Shown one piece after another: positions 1 to 14,700 of a stretch of 64,000 nucleotides of DNA. The notes beneath the pieces are model-generated. The model worked only from the letters and a program-made list of their open reading frames with translations, did not search any database and had not been told where the DNA came from. Position 1 is the first letter of the stretch. Each line of letters opens with the position of its first letter. Both the position numbers and the translations under genes were made by a program. The stretch comes from Rallus limicola (Eukaryota > Chordata > Aves > Gruiformes > Rallidae), in contig JAKCOZ010000059.1 of NCBI GenBank assembly GCA_022605955.1, positions 1,612,001 through 1,676,000 of the forward strand, given 5' to 3'.

Positions 1-3000
1 TGGAGTGTATTGGAACAAATAGTACTGGGGAAGGGAAAGTTAGCTCATGGAAAGCTTTCTGGGTTTGTGTTTGCTAGTCAGTTTTCATTCTGCTAAGGAA
101 TGTGGGGTGGGGAGGAGTGAAGGCTGGAATTCCCAGTGAATTTGGAAATTCCTAGTAGCTGTGAGGCATTTTAGGTGCTTAACCTCCAGGTTTCCAAGGC
201 TCAGTTAGAAAACTGAAGGCTCTTTCAGGGAAGGGTGGTGGTTACTTCATTGTACACATCAAACCTCTCTGAGTAGGGCTCACAGACACTTACCAGTCTT
301 CATGAATCCAGTTTCCCAGGATAAATTCTGAGAATTTACCTATGTCAACAGACTGTTAATTTTCTTCAGGCTTCTGCAGAAGGACTGCAATCTTTGATGC
401 ATCTCTGCTCATTCACATATTCCTTTCAGCTTTAGAGTATTGTCGTCTTTGTGACCAGGTGAGCAACGGCCTGTGGCAGCAGTCTGTTATCTTCAGTATT
501 AAAAAATAAAAAATTAGCCATGTAGCAGCCCTGACAGAAAAATGGAGGACACAGACTCAAAGAGAGATGTAAGAGACAAGGTGTTGTAAGGGACAGCACC
601 ATCTGCTTTGTTGACAGTCACTTTGGCAGAAAGGACAAGGTACTGATTAATTTGTCAAGGACTTGTCTTAAGAGCTGTGAGAAGGCAGCAGATAGGTGCA
701 TTGACGATGCAGGGGGTGAGGGGCGGCAATGAGATCCTTGACAAGGCAAGAGAGAACTGTGATCTGAGCTTTTAAAATGGGATTTGGACACCTCATTTGG
801 AGAATGGGACAAAAGCATTAAGCGACACAGCTTTGCTGTGAGACACTGATGAAAGCTGTAAGTTGTTGCCGAGCAGCAGAACATAAGTATAGGTAGTTAT
901 TTATGGTACACAATAAGATATGAAAAAGAAAGTGCAGGCTGGCTGCTAACCCTTAGTTGATTTTTTCTTTTTTTTTTTCTCCCCCTCCTGCCTTTCACTG
1001 AAACCTGTGAGGAGAAAGTGCTGTGGTAATCTCCACTAATTGGCAGCCTTGCTGCCAGGCTCCCTGTACGAAGGACTAAAAGAGCAGGAAGAATGAGTGA
1101 CTGCCAGGGAGATGCAACAGAGGGATAAGACATACCAGTGGTCAATGGGAGAGCCTTCACAGCTGCAGTCCACACTGGGCATTTTCCTCAGTCTCTGCGT
1201 TCTCTTAAAGCAAGGCTATAAAATGTAAGCAAGTCATGTAATTAAGCAAATGAAAACCAATCTAGAGGCATTTTGGGACTGTCAGCTTGGCTAAAAGACA
1301 AATACAGAAAGTGCTTCTCTCCAAAGGAAAGCTGCTGAAATAGACGGTGTCTGTATTTGCAGAAAATGAGGAGAATTATATTCTGACAATTGGTGCCAGT
1401 ACTTTAGATCAAAGGAGAAGTATGACTAGAAATGGGTGAGGAGAGATTCTAAAACTTAGGGAGACTTTTTGGAGGGAAGAGAGTTTCAAGTGAGTTATTA
1501 ATGATCTCATTGCTTTTACAGTGGTTTAGAAATCACCTCAGAGACAGACCTGTGAGATAATGACTAGTGTTAACAATTGGGCAATTGAAAGCTGCCCATT
1601 TGTGGTATTAGTTATGTGTGGATCAACAACAGCTCTGTTCTGGGGCAGTTCAGGTCTTAATACTGATGGGCAGCTTATGGCGAAGGTCTGTTGCTGAAAT
1701 AAGTAACATCTGGCATGTTGTATTTGAGACCTCTAGAGAAGCTTCCTAATGGGGGCAAAGAAGGATGGAGGAATGCTCTCCCATCTTCAGTAGTTCATAG
1801 TTGACAATGAAGACCGTAACACCCATCCTCTTGGAGATGCACATATGCAGAAAGAGAGACGTGTACGTATAACTCCATTTTTAAGAATTCCAGACTAAGG
1901 GGGTACAGACCTCTCAAGACAGGATGCCTTGAACTAGACGTGCACCCTTCTCTGATCTAATCCCATTCAATAGTAGTAAGTGTGAAGAAGGGGATAACAC
2001 ACTTGAGAATCTACTGCCAGTCTTGGTTGGCAGTGTGGACAGTGAACAGAACAGGCGTAAATTAAAGGCAACTTCCAGTTTTGCTGCCAACTGTAAGGGT
2101 GCTGGATGCTTAATGAAATGGAGAATTCGATTTTGCACTTGTTGCAAACAACCCAACAGAGCAATAAAGTCTGCTCTTCCCTAGGCAGGCAAAGAGGGAC
2201 TGAGGCACAAATCCCCTTTACTTCCTCACAAAGTGTTTACTAATCTCTTGGTTACAATAAAGATTTGTCTCAGTCATAAACTCCCACTCAGACTTCTGAA
2301 ATACTACTCAGCAGCAGGATTGACACTGGATCTGTGGAGACAGGCCTCACCAAAGGATAACTGTGGAATCGGGGACTTTATCAGAAGTCTGTTCCTAAAT
2401 CTGGAGAAACCACAGAAAGACTCACGATAATTTTGGTGGCGTTGGATTAGGCCTTCATTCAGGGTTCTGCTGGACCCTACAAGGTCATACAGAAGTGCCC
2501 TCTGCCTTTTGCAGGACACTCAGAGCATGTCCAGCAACTGCTGCAGGTGAAGAATGACATTAAGCTACTCTTCAGGAGAAGTGATGTTGCAGGGCACTAT
2601 TTTAGAGGCAATTTAAAATAATGTGTGGAGAGTGGATTTCATTCTAGGTTCATTTATTTATCTGGGTTGTTTGGTTTTGGTTGTGTTTTGGGGTTGAGGT
2701 GTTTTCTGGTTGTTTTTCTTACCTTTTTCTTCTTTCTCATGCTCGATGACATTCTGGCTGCTAAAATGCCTCCTGAGACCTCCCAGACAATTTGCCCTGT
2801 GTTTTACGTGCTATTAAAATATATGGATCCAGCCTGTGCAGCTGCTTGCTGTCAGGTCCATTACATCCTGAGCATCCATGCCCCCAACTGATTTTTGCTG
2901 AGGCCTCTTCTCATTCATTTTTGGAGATGACATACTGTAGAGAGAGCAGCTGATCCCCACGGAGGTAGGAGCAGAGCTGCCTGATTGATTGTCCATAGAG

Positions 3001-4364
3001 GATAGGTAGGCACTGAGCCGGTCTGCAGTGAAGTTGTGCCTAGGATGATACAAAAGGCAGTTGGGTTTTGTCCCTCTCTGGAGCATTTTATTCACAATCC
3101 TGGATAATGTGGGCTTTGTTTTGCCTTTTGTACCAGATAACACACTGACAATGGCTACGGAGTTTTAAAATTTTTTTGGCTTTGCTTTTCATTTGTTCCT
3201 AGAAATTAGAGAGGAAAATGACATATCAGGTTGCATACTCTGTGTTCTTCAGACAAAGCCAGCTTGTCCTCTACAAAAAGAGCTTAGTGTGTTTTACTGC
3301 ATCCAGTGTTAAATCATCTACAAGTGCCATCAGAAACCATTATACCTTGGTGCTTTCTGTCAGCTCAAACAGGGATGTGAGAAGGTAAACTTTTGGCATA
3401 GTTCTTCCTCTGGAAAGACAAGAGACATCTGTCACGCACCACCAACTGCATTATTCTCAAAGTTTCTCTAGAAGATGAACAAAATCAATCTATCCATTTT
3501 TTTTAATAGCAAAATACCTGCATTGGTACAAGCTGATTAGAAAGATCAAACCCGAAGCCACAGAAGGGCAGAGAAGCCATGCAGTGGTGCTGCAATGGGA
3601 AAGAAGGAAGAAGCCATTGTACATCTCGGTTAGAGTGCACATTCTGTAAGTTGTTGAACTCCACAAAGCCATTTCCTCAATCACTCCATCCAATTTGAAT
3701 TTTTATCTAGAAAACCAACTTCAACAAATCTGACTGATTTCTGCCTCTACATGCTCTCTACATGGACCATGGTCATGATCCAAGTCTTCTGCAAACTACT
3801 TTGAGCCTGGGAGACTGAGTGTCCATCAATCCTACTTAGCTGCTCAGCCTCCTAACTCGGAGAGCACACAACACCCCTGCAGTCTGGGGGACACACACTA
3901 AGCAGGCAAGTGTCCCTGGGAGGTTGCCACATGTACTCACTGGAAAAGACAGACAGGAGCCCCCACAAAATTCTGCATTTGTGCCTAGATTTAATAAACC
4001 AAGTCTTCCTGAGCAAGGAAAGAAGTTGGCATTGCTCCAGCAGCTGGTACCTTGCTCCGAATGGATGGTATCTCTTACCTCAGACATGCTGTGGGACACA
4101 GCAAGGACATTTGTGGTTGCACCATTATCCTCACAATGCCCATGGAGTGTATGGGCCAGTGGGATCAGCAGTGACCTCAAGGTGAGGAGAACTGTGAGGG
4201 GAAGGAGGGGGCCTGGGTTTGGGCCAGTAGGCAAGGGCTCTGTCTTTCACGTCATCTCTGTGAGGCTGATGATCTGAGCTTGCCTGGAGCAGCATGTGGT
4301 ATAACTTGACTTTTAGTGCTGGTGTTGAAGAACAACTCTGTCCACATGGCAGGACTGTCAAAGG

Positions 4365-4405
4365 TATGAGAACATTGCTTCTATGTACTTCTATGAGAAC
4401 ATTGC
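4365..4405. repeat. Short direct repeat, 14 bp, two copies
   Basis: The 14-mer tatgagaacattgc occurs at 4365-4378 and again at 4392-4405, a 27-bp offset. It looks like a small local duplication (replication slippage or repair scar). No function is implied. Confidence 0.8.
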
Positions 4406-5256
4406 CTTATTTCCCTAACCCTTAGCTAAATGGCACTTGTCAGGTGAACAGCCAGAAGGGCAAGAGAGGAACTCCTGTCACAAAGCTACCATTTACAAAG
4501 CATGCCTGAATTTGTACACAGTTCACTGGGGCAGTTGATGGTTTAAGATCATTGTTGAATTTAAAATGACAGAGAATTTGGACAGAGCTTAATAAGAGTC
4601 TGGCACCTACAGATAGGGATGGACAAATGTGAAAGCATGTTCTGAGGTTAAGGAAAAAAATACAGTGTTTAGCTTCACTGAGCACTAGGGACAGGTATTT
4701 CCTTGTCTCCCACTTCATTTATAGCATTAAGGTTTTTAGGTGTGGTGCAAAATAACTGCCTTATCACAGAGGAGTACTCTGCATGCTGCCTTTGTGATAG
4801 CAAGCTGAGTTATGTGGTTGAACCTGGATTAACACAATGTTGTATTACATCTTCAGCATGGACTCAAGCTGACAAGAGTTGTGTTTGCAAGCTTAGAAGT
4901 AACACAACCAGAAGAGATCACTGAGAATCCTCCCTTCTAGGAAGGATCTTGTGAACGAGCAGAGTAACTCTGATCTTCACCCTGGCGCTGGCAGAGGAGG
5001 GGCTGCCCAATTAAAAGTATTTCAGAGGAAATGTGCACTTGCAGCCCCAGCTTGGGCTGGAATGGCCATTCAGCACAACATGAAGTCAGGTGTGAGCTAC
5101 AGCCTCCAAACCAGACACCCTAGGAGTCCGCTTTTCTATCTTGGGGCTGCACACAGGTATGTTTGTACACCTTGAGCATGCGAGCTTGTTAGACAGGACC
5201 CAGTTCTGCCTCTGCACCGTCTCGGCAGCAAATCATTGAGCCTGGTTCATTGCTCT

Positions 5257-5333
5257 GGGTTTGGTGGGGGTTTTGGGTTGTTTGGTTTAGGTGGGAAGTT
5301 TTTTTTGGGGGGTTGGGGGTTTTGGATGGGTGT
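5257..5333 (+). repeat. GT-rich low-complexity tract with G-quadruplex potential
   Basis: The + strand holds repeated runs of three to six G (5266-5270, 5275-5277, 5307-5312, 5315-5319 and others) separated by short T-rich loops. This spacing can fold as a G-quadruplex. Similar GT-rich tracts recur at 2666-2725 and 58,351-58,411, so it is probably one of a class of low-complexity sequences in this genome. Confidence 0.7.
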
Positions 5334-6419
5334 TATTTTTCTCCCCTTAGATCATCTGACATCCTGCTTTTTTTCCCATGTTAGTTCTTCATGCCCTAAA
5401 TGTGTTCCAGTAAATCCAGTCCCCCGTCTGTTTTGGCAGCTTCAAGTGGTCTGCCTTCCTCACTCCTCAAAATAATAATAATAATAGAACTTGAAAAGAA
5501 AGTTCACACTGCTTACTTTCCTTTATAGCTCTCTATTGCATCTACCTTGTAATCTAATAAGTCTTCTGCTTCCATCTAGGTTAGTGGCAGCTCTTAGCTT
5601 GAATACTTAGGCCACCTCTAATGTGGTAACAAATTACTGATTATCAAAGGAGTAGTAGCACTTACTTAGACTCCCACACACACTGAATCTAGATTAAGGT
5701 ATGTGAGAAAGGAGGGGGGAAAAAAGAAATGGTTAGCTCCTTAATCGGTATGCTAGTAAATGTCAGAGTACAACCCATCCAGTGCCCATTACTGCAAAAA
5801 ATTAAATAAAAATAAGGGACATAATTGAATATTTAATCTGACAAATGTGATGAAATGGACATCTGGGAAAAAAGCTAATGTTATAGCCTCTTACCTTCTA
5901 AAATAATCAAAGGAGAGGATGAGTGATGGGAATGTTTCTCTTAATGGTTATAGGAGGAGACAAAAATTTCTCTTTTGTTCTTGACACATCTTTATGGAGA
6001 CTTCTGTCTGTCCATTGACTGTTACACTGTCCAACTATAAAATGATTCTAGTGATGCATAGCTCCTTTACCACACCAGCTCAAATGAACCAGTCTATAGA
6101 GTACTCTGGGACCCTTTTCTCAGTCTTTCCTTCCAGATGAAGAAAAATGTTACCTTTTTCGTTCTCTAGCCTAGGTCTTTCCTTGAGGATGTCTTAAATT
6201 GAAGCTCATTTTAAGAAACTTCAGTGTATATAGATGCTGGGAAAACAAAAAAGTAACTTGCAAAATGAAGTTTGCAGTGTGGTGGTGTATGTGAGGACAA
6301 GGAGAAAAAGAGAATTTATGTTATTTTCTTTTGTGCTTTGTTTGGAATTAGTTTGGTTGTGCTCCTTTTTGCTTTTAACTTGCCAAAGAACAATGCTAAT
6401 TTTTACTTCAGTGTTTGGG

Positions 6420-6449
6420 TACACACACCACACCCCCACACCCCCCCCA
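6420..6449 (+). repeat. CA/C-rich simple repeat
   Basis: An A/C-only stretch made of acac units running into C-runs, including an eight-C homopolymer. It is a degraded (CA)n-type microsatellite and is likely length-variable. Confidence 0.8.
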
Positions 6450-7704
6450 TCTTTGTAAGTAAAGCACCTCATTTTGCAATTGAAGTCCTAAACTGAAATG
6501 TGTGGCCTGGTTTTCTTGGTGGGTTGCATAAAAGACCTGTATATGAAAGAAGAAAGAAATGTTCCAAGATCAATTAGGCACTGGGAAAGGCTTAGGCATG
6601 GGAGATCTGTCCCAAATCCACTTCAAGTTAGGTACAGATCTGAGTTATGCCTCATCTCTCCTTGCCTTTTCCTGCCTGCAGATGTAGTCTATTGAAGCTG
6701 TTGTCTAGGATACAGGCAGGCTTATTTTATCCAGCTCATGCTGTAAATACAGAAAGAAAGGATGGTCTTGGGGCTAAAGGGCTAAAGGCGTGACTGTTGT
6801 GCTGACCTTGGTGGCTTTTAAGAAGCTACTTATTGGGAGCAAGGCACCTTGAAAATACAGTCATAGAGACCACAACAGTTAAGACACATGAAATAGCAAT
6901 GCCTGCAACTACATCTTTCTTAGTGTTGTGTATCTGTGTCACAGGACTGAGAGTGGAGACAACATCTTCCAATTAACTTGCTTACTTGGGTTTATAACTT
7001 GCTCTTGAAGTTTCCCTTCCTGACTTCCTGGGTTTCCCTTCCTGGTCATAGGGACCAGAGAAGATACAGTCAGTCTCCATGCAGTCCTGGGCCACAGGAC
7101 ACAACAATCTTGGGCTGTGGCCATTCATCATGAATGGGTGACAATTAGAAAAGATACATAGTCCTATATGTTGTGTTATCAATGATCAGCTTTCCCTGTC
7201 ATTAATGACACCACCGGCATGCTAAGAACAGGAAGGTCTTTGGTTGGTTGTTCACGAGCTTCTCCAGTTATCAAAGAATCTCATAAAGTTACCTAAAAGG
7301 TGGTAGTGCAGGTGATGGTTTTCCTGTGACAGCAGAGATGGAGACACATTTCCCACAAGTTTGTGTGTTCAGGCTAGTTACATAGGGGTTTACTCCTTTC
7401 CCTCCCTTTGATGCAGTTGTTTTCCATGGAATGCAAAATAAACTCTAAAGTAATTAGGCAGTGTCTCTCAGAAGTGGTGCTCTGCCTGTCAAGATTGGTC
7501 ATACAGGAAGGATCTGGTAAGACTTTCCGTCCCTGAGCTGTAAGGTGTTAATCAGCATCCTGCACAGGGGAACTGTGGGAGAACGCTGTATTATTTTTCC
7601 GTATTGCCCTAAAGACCAGCAGGAATACAAAAATCCAAACAAACCAAACAACAAATCCCCAATAATCGTAGCTCATAAATTCTTCATCATGTGAATGGCC
7701 CTTA

Positions 7705-7720
7705 GGTAGATATATCTACC
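7705..7720. repeat. Perfect 16-bp palindrome
   Basis: GGTAGATATATCTACC equals its own reverse complement with no spacer. No gene adjoins it. It could be a chance palindrome or a dimeric protein site; nothing else in the context decides. Confidence 0.85.
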
Positions 7721-8672
7721 GAGGGAAGTATGTGACAGCTTCTAGGCACAAACTGCTGCCCTCTATGCAGCCTACAAATTGCTGTGTACACTATCTGGTA
7801 CTTTGCTGATGGGCTGGTCTGGTTAACAGGAAAGAGCTCTTGACTGAAAACAGCCTATTTTTCTCCTTCAAAGCAGATCTATTTTCTCATCACTGTGTTT
7901 CATAGTAATTCAGCGATACACAGTTTGTCACACCAGCATCATTTCCCCTAGCTGTTTAATAACCATGCTCTGAACCGGAGCTGCAGAGTATCTCATTATG
8001 CTGCTCCAAAGGTAGCAGAGGAGGGATGGATGTGAAGAAAAACATCTGTTCCTGAGCATGTTATAAGTAAGGTTATACTGCCAACTGCAGTCAGTATCTC
8101 TGCAGCAGCTGTAGGAAAGGAATGAAAAATCAAGATGGGAAAACAGCGCTGACTTTTTTGCAGCACTAAGCTGAGCCTGAGTTTAATATCATTTGAACTT
8201 AAAATATTCAGGAGCTGCTGCTTGCTAATCTATTTGCAAAGCTGGATGAAAAAATCTCCTATCTGTTGCCTTCGGAGCATGTGTGAAATCAGAAAGAGTT
8301 AATGCACAGGAGAAGTCTCTGCTGATGTTCCCCTGTGCCTCAGAAAGGAGACCATTAACTTGCAAATCTATGAAGAAAGTCAGATCATTTTGAGATCTTA
8401 TGAAAGTGGTATCAAAGGCATCTTGCAAAGACACAAAAGCTGTTTAGATACCACAAAATATTGAAGGTTTGGGTTTTGTTCTTCAGTCTGTGGTTGGTCC
8501 TGTCTGTCGCGATCTGGTCATCCAGGCGTGTGGGAACAGCAGGTCAGAGGGGCCTTGGGGATAAGGCTGATGGGATAGAGCTGCCATCAGCTGGCTCTGC
8601 TGATGTTGGTCCCTGCCAGGGGAACAAATCCTGAGGCAGAGAAAATCAGTAAGCACTGCTGAAATGTTTGGC

Positions 8673-8702
8673 TTTTTTTTTTCTTTTTTTTTTTTTTTTT
8701 TT
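8673..8702 (+). repeat. T-homopolymer tract
   Basis: Thirty bases, all T except one C at 8683. Read on the minus strand this could be the A-tail of a lost retroelement, but no flanking element or target duplication is recognisable. Confidence 0.85.
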
Positions 8703-11690
8703 CTTGTCTGTTTCTCTCAGTTGTCTCAAGGGTACAGGTCTGGCCTTAACCTGCTAGCTATGAAAATCCAGGGAAGTACTTGGATATGACATCTGGCCTT
8801 TCCAGCTTCTCTACATACATAACATTTAATTTAAAATAAATTTCTAACAGGGATATTTGATGTACCATTTTTCAATTGATAGAGCATTACCTACCATGCG
8901 CTCTGTCCTGCTTTCTGGAAGCAAGTTCCACAGGAGAGCCTGTAAATTACTTTTTTGTAATGGGACTGCCTTCTCTTCACTAAGTTTGCATTGATTTTTC
9001 TATCATTTTCAGCTATGAGTTAGAGGACATTTCACTCCTGCTGCTCTAGCATCTGAAAAGGTAAAGCAGCCTGCTTGTAGTATCACAACAACTATTTCAG
9101 CATGGCAAGAGTTAGTTGAAAAAAATATTTCAAAGGTGTTCTAAGGATGACTTTGTCTTTCAGCTGCCATTTTAAAAACATGAACACACTGATGTCCTCT
9201 CGCTGTGGAGCTGTGCAGCACAAAAGCAGCACAGCGAGAACAGAACAAACCCATCCAAAAAACCCACAAGCTTGAGGAAAAGTGTAATACCATTCTGCCT
9301 GCTTATTTGACTTGAGGAAGCCTTGGTGTCATGAGGTGTGTTATGTTTTGGCTGCTAACTTTGTTTTTTAACACCACCCTACAGAGTCGGGGTGAGCAGA
9401 AGAGAAACTAATACGTGTTTTTAACCAGGGAATGAGTGCAAAATTAAGTAACCTGTGGAACTGGTCCTGAGGGAAGGAACCCTGCATTTTGAGATCACTG
9501 GTTCAGCCCCTGCCAAGAGTAGCAATTGCCCTGGGTTAGCTGGTTGCCCTTTGCTTATTTCTGTGTCTCTCACAGGAAAGGAAAAAGAGATTTTTTTTCC
9601 AGGTACCTTCTCTCCTGGAGGCTGGGTCTGTCAGGAACCCAAGAATATAGCTAGGACTGGCCATTGCTCTCACTGCTAAGCTAGGGTGTGGGTTAGATAC
9701 GGTGCTTTCCTACTCTTGACTTGCTCTTTCACTGAGCCCGCATACTGGAGTCCCTTTGCAGCTGCTTTTCCTCAGTTCATGTACTTTAACAGAAATAAAA
9801 CAGGAGCTGTGTTCTGTTGCTGAGGCAGGAAAGTGCCTGTGTAGCTGCTTAGTATAGCTGAGGGACACAGGAGCAACTAAGGGTGCTTTTCATAAAGTGA
9901 TATTCAGCGGGTCCAGACCATTAGTGCTTTCATAACACCTGTTAGAGTGTTTAAGATGGAAAGCTTTGCATCAAATGAGATGGACCTCTTTCAAAAGGTC
10001 CCTTTTTGGTTTTCAAAGCTTTCTGAAGACTCCTGAGACACCAACCCAGAATTCTGCCCCTGTAATAAATGAGACACCAAATTTTGTTGAATAATGTCTG
10101 TTTCAGAGAAGATGCTCCTGGCAGATGCTGTTTATTCAAACAAAAGCTTGATAGGTTTTGCTAATGATGGTGTATCCTAGAAAATATTTATGTTCTGGGA
10201 ATTCTCTGAGTTGTGATCTTTCGGTGTGAGTTTTTATTGATGGGTTCTAGTACCTTGTTATGGCAAATTTATTCTTTCTTTTGAGTTATATATATTAAAC
10301 CTTTTCTCAGTCATTAGTTTTCCTGTCTTCAAAATGAGAATTAGCATTGCAGGGTATTGTGGTATGGGCAAAAAGATGAATTGTTACTCTTTAGAAAGGT
10401 AATTAACCTCCAAAGGCAGCTGCCAGAGAGCTGCCATTATAACATCAGCTGTACTCTGTTTCAGTTTTAGTCTTCCGCTGTCCTCCTCCAGCTCTGAGGC
10501 GTTGTTTATCACTGCAGTTCAGTGAGAGCAGGAAGATAGATACCTTCAGCACAGCACCTGCAAGAAGTAGGATTTCAGCTCTCCAGCTTGCTTTCACCAG
10601 AGTACCATCCCCTCTGCTCTTCTCTCCCCTCATCAGCAGGACCATGACCTTGCCAGCTCACCTTAGCAAGTGCTGGCTGTCTCTGATGATGTTTACTAAT
10701 TGCACTTCCCCAGTGTGGGAGGGGCTGCTGTTAATTCCAGTCTACGTAAAGGAATTGGAGCAGACCCCTTAGGAGAGGGTCCTTAGATGGACAGGACCTG
10801 CTGCTCTGTGTCAGGGAAAGTGGCTTTAGGGAAGGAAGGTACACTGAGTTTGTGGGAGAGAGAAGGGAGAAGGGGCATCCAGAGCAATGCAGTTTGGGTT
10901 TAGATCCTGATATGAGTGTACTGTAGCACTGATAGAGAAATATTTAGGCTGTCTACAGGCAGTTGTTTGCTAGTAAACAAGAAACATTGTTCCAAACAGA
11001 GTTGATTAACAGTGACAGAAAAATTTAGGAACTGGGTAGAAAGCTTTATTCTGCCTTGATCACAACTACCCATTATGTCAGTAGGTTCCGATTTTTCAGA
11101 CTAATGGTAGGTGTACACTCGTACAAGCATGCAACTGTGCACTGATCTTGCCCTCAAGGGACTCTGGATTTATCTCTAATGCTGTCAGATTTATTTACAA
11201 AAGATAGAGTACACTTACAAATGCTCCATTGTGCTCCGCTGCTTGGAACAGAGTGAAACCTGGTTGCACTGAATACAGCAAAATGGGAAGGAGGATTTTA
11301 AGGCTTTGCCCTGTCAAATCAAGTAGTTGTCAATTGAAACCATTGATGACTTTCTATTGGCATAAAAGGAAAAAGGAAAACACCGTGAGGATTTTTTTAC
11401 AGAGTGCCTTGTAAAGACTCTGCATTTATTTTGTTCCAATGCTGACAGAGTGCTCAACTTCGTGTGATAATGATAGCAATAACAATTAGTGTGGAATTTT
11501 GCTCTTGTTGTAATGCACGTTTGCCTGTTATGACACCTTGGTGCTCTGTCATCCTTCAGTGACCAAGCTGTAGTTTAGCATTTCCACTAAAAAGGCAAGC
11601 AAGATGGTGGAGATGATAGAGAGACACCTTAAATGAGAGATGCTGCCACATCTCCAGAATGTCTGACTGCCAATTGCTAAATGTGTCTGA

Positions 11691-11712
11691 TTTTTTTTTT
11701 TTTTTTTTTTTT
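11691..11712 (+). repeat. T22 homopolymer
   Basis: An uninterrupted run of 22 T. The adjoining sequence shows no known retroelement on either side, so a simple homopolymer is the safest call. Length is likely unstable and subject to sequencing error. Confidence 0.9.
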
Positions 11713-14700
11713 GCTAGATACTTCTTTGTGTTCATTGCCTGGATAGGCTTGTCCATGCAGTCTCTAGTTTTTAAGAGAAGAATCTTGCTAGTTTGGGGCA
11801 GTTTTCTAGAAACTTTGAGGGCTTTTCTCCCCTGTCTTGTGTCTGTTGCAGCAAATGTATCCAGATGTGGTGCTGCAGCTGTATGTTCCTTTGCCTTCTC
11901 CATCCATAATGCAGTTGGATCTTTGAGTACATGGGCACATGAACATCTGTTTGCAGAAAAAGCAAGACTTCACTTCTGCTTATATGAGATGCACATTGTC
12001 CTCAGAAGACAGTGAGCTCTCTTTAAAACCAGGCACTTCAGTAATATATCCGAATGCCATGCTGAGAAAATTAAATTAACTGTAGTTACAGACACTAGGA
12101 ATGCACCTAAAGAGCACTTGAAGCTTTCAGGTATGGGCAATTGCTGTTGCATGAAAGCAATTATTTCTAAAAGTAGAATTAACTTACTCTGTTAGTGCTT
12201 TTTATTTTACTGTTTGTATTACATTAAAACATTAAATGATGCATCACTTGAAGTGCAATGCTCATTTGGATCTATGGGTTACAACCTCTCAGAGTGACTG
12301 GGAGTCTCTGCACTGATCTTTGCAGGCTCTGGACAGGTGTAGGCAGAGAAGACTGGTTTTGGTTCCAGAACATTGAGCAAGTGGCACCCTCTTCTGTTAC
12401 TGAGAGCTAAACTCATGCAATCGTTCTCAAGTTCTTGTTCCATGCCAGGTAGGAAGTAGATTTGATAAGGGCATCCTGACTTCCCTGTACAATCCTTGCC
12501 TTGTGGCAATTCTTTATAAGGAACCTTCCTTGGCCACAACAGTGGTTTCCTAATGCTTTTACTCTGAGAGTTTTTGCAAGGGAAGAGTTTCTCTCCAACA
12601 AAAAGTATTGTATCTCTTGAAAATTGACTGTAGTAAAAGAATGGTGAATGTGTGGTTTTGTTTCTCTTTGCTACTTCTGCTACTTTAAGTATTCTCAGGA
12701 AGGTCAACTGACCTTGTCAACAAGCCCTGGCCGTTAGCAAGATGGTATCCATAATGAATGTACTTCAAGTAGCCAGTGCTCCAGCATGGCTATTTTAACA
12801 TCCTGACTCCATCAGTATAAATAGTGTGAGACAGAGAAGATGTTTGCCTCATTTTCCTAGAGGAAAGCAGCTTTCAACTGGTGTATTGGATAGTGTGTAA
12901 AATATCATATATATGTGCTATCTAGCAAGGTAAATGCCAGGAGACTAACAGATCTAATCCTTCCTTCAGTTGAATACAACAGGTCTTGCTGCTTGGGTTT
13001 TTTCCACTGTGCATATGACCTGTATCGCTGTCTGGGCAGATGCAAAGGCTACCAATCTCCTGGTATTGTTTAGGATGGTTATGATCTCTCACTTAATGTA
13101 GCCTCTAAAGAAGTATCTTTATTAAATCCTAAAAGTATGGAATAGCAAAACAAAGGCCAGTATCAGGCTTCAGGCATGGAATGAATACTTTTTACTTCCA
13201 GTGATACTGAACACACCATCATGTACTCCACGCTGACCACAGTTTTTAATAGCACTTGTGATTTCTCCATATCATGATGGAAGTTGTTTGGGTTTTTTTT
13301 CCCTGGGTTAAGTACTGATGAAATATCTAAGGCAGCGTGAACTTAATGTGGTGAAAACTGACTGAAAGGTGGCAACATGCTACTCGGGGCCTTAAGTGAA
13401 TACAGTGAGGCTTAGAGTAAATTAAGTGCTTCATCACTACGCTTGTGGTTTTTAATTTGTTACAGCTTTTTTTCCCAAGCCAAATGCACATGTTAAGCCA
13501 AGTATAATACAGAGATGCACAGTGCTGAAGTAACCCTTTGTTCCCCTTAGGGGTTTTTGTCACAGGAGCTGTTAGACCAGCCAAGCCCACAGTGTGTCAC
13601 AGGTGAACATCAATGGGAAATCCCGGTTCTTCATTGTGTCTGAGACAATAAAGATGGATAGATTCCCTCTGGAAGGGAAAGGCTCATATATCATCCCAGT
13701 GCCTTATAATTTTTACCTTTGCATAATGTATGAAGTATGGCATTTTACTGAGTGTGGCTCTCTGCTTGTTGTGAGGGGTGTTTATTGCACTCTCCTTGAG
13801 GTTTTTATGTTTGTCTCCTTGGGGAGAAACACTTGAAGTTTTGAGATGGATTAGGTTTCTGATTTAGTGTTGTCTAACATGTCTTAAAAGAATTACCTTT
13901 CTCTTTGAACACTGAAACTTGAATCTTATGATGTATCATTTATATAGGGAGAGACTAGCCATACCCACTTAAGTATCTCTATTTTCCCATTTGTACAGTA
14001 CATTCAAATGTACTTTTGTTTCATGCTATATTCATAACTGACCTAAAATGAACTTGAGCTTTTGCTCTTGCACATGTTTAATGGCAGAAAATCATCTGTA
14101 TCAGTTGTCTGGGGTCAAAGCTCCCTTTCCCCACTCCACTTGGCAGCTCTCATGTGAGACTGGGTGTCATGTGAGTTGGCTACTCTTGGAGATCTTGAGG
14201 GGAGCTGTGGGATTTTCACTGTCTTTGAAAACTAAAACAGTATTGCCTCTCACTGTGCAGAAGGTGTTGCTAAGTAATATATTTTTTATAAGAAAATCAG
14301 GTATGTAACTACAGTCTCAGGTTTTGCTCATACCCTGTTGTTACGCAGGTGTCACACTAAGTGTCTGCCTAGAAGGTTGGCATCAAGTCAGCCCGTAAGC
14401 AGATGTGGTCCCTGGGAAGAGGGAAACAGCAGTGCACCTGAACCAGAGACTCTGAAGAAGCGTGTTTTTTCTCATTTACTCACCCAGGGTATTCCTAAGA
14501 GTTTACTGAAGCCTTTGTCCTGCAAATAAACCAACTTTAAATGCTCTAGCAAAGAGATGGGTCTGAGTTAAAAACTTCCTAAGAGTCCAACACTTTTTTT
14601 GGCTAGAGGCTTATTTTCAAAGAAAGATGTTACCAGCATCACAAATATGTGACTTTTTTATATGCTTTCCACAGGACAGCTGTTTTGTCAAACGTAGGAG

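Noticed and set aside
12279..12707. 142-codon frame on -
   Set aside because: No recognisable protein family, and no neighbouring exons in phase.
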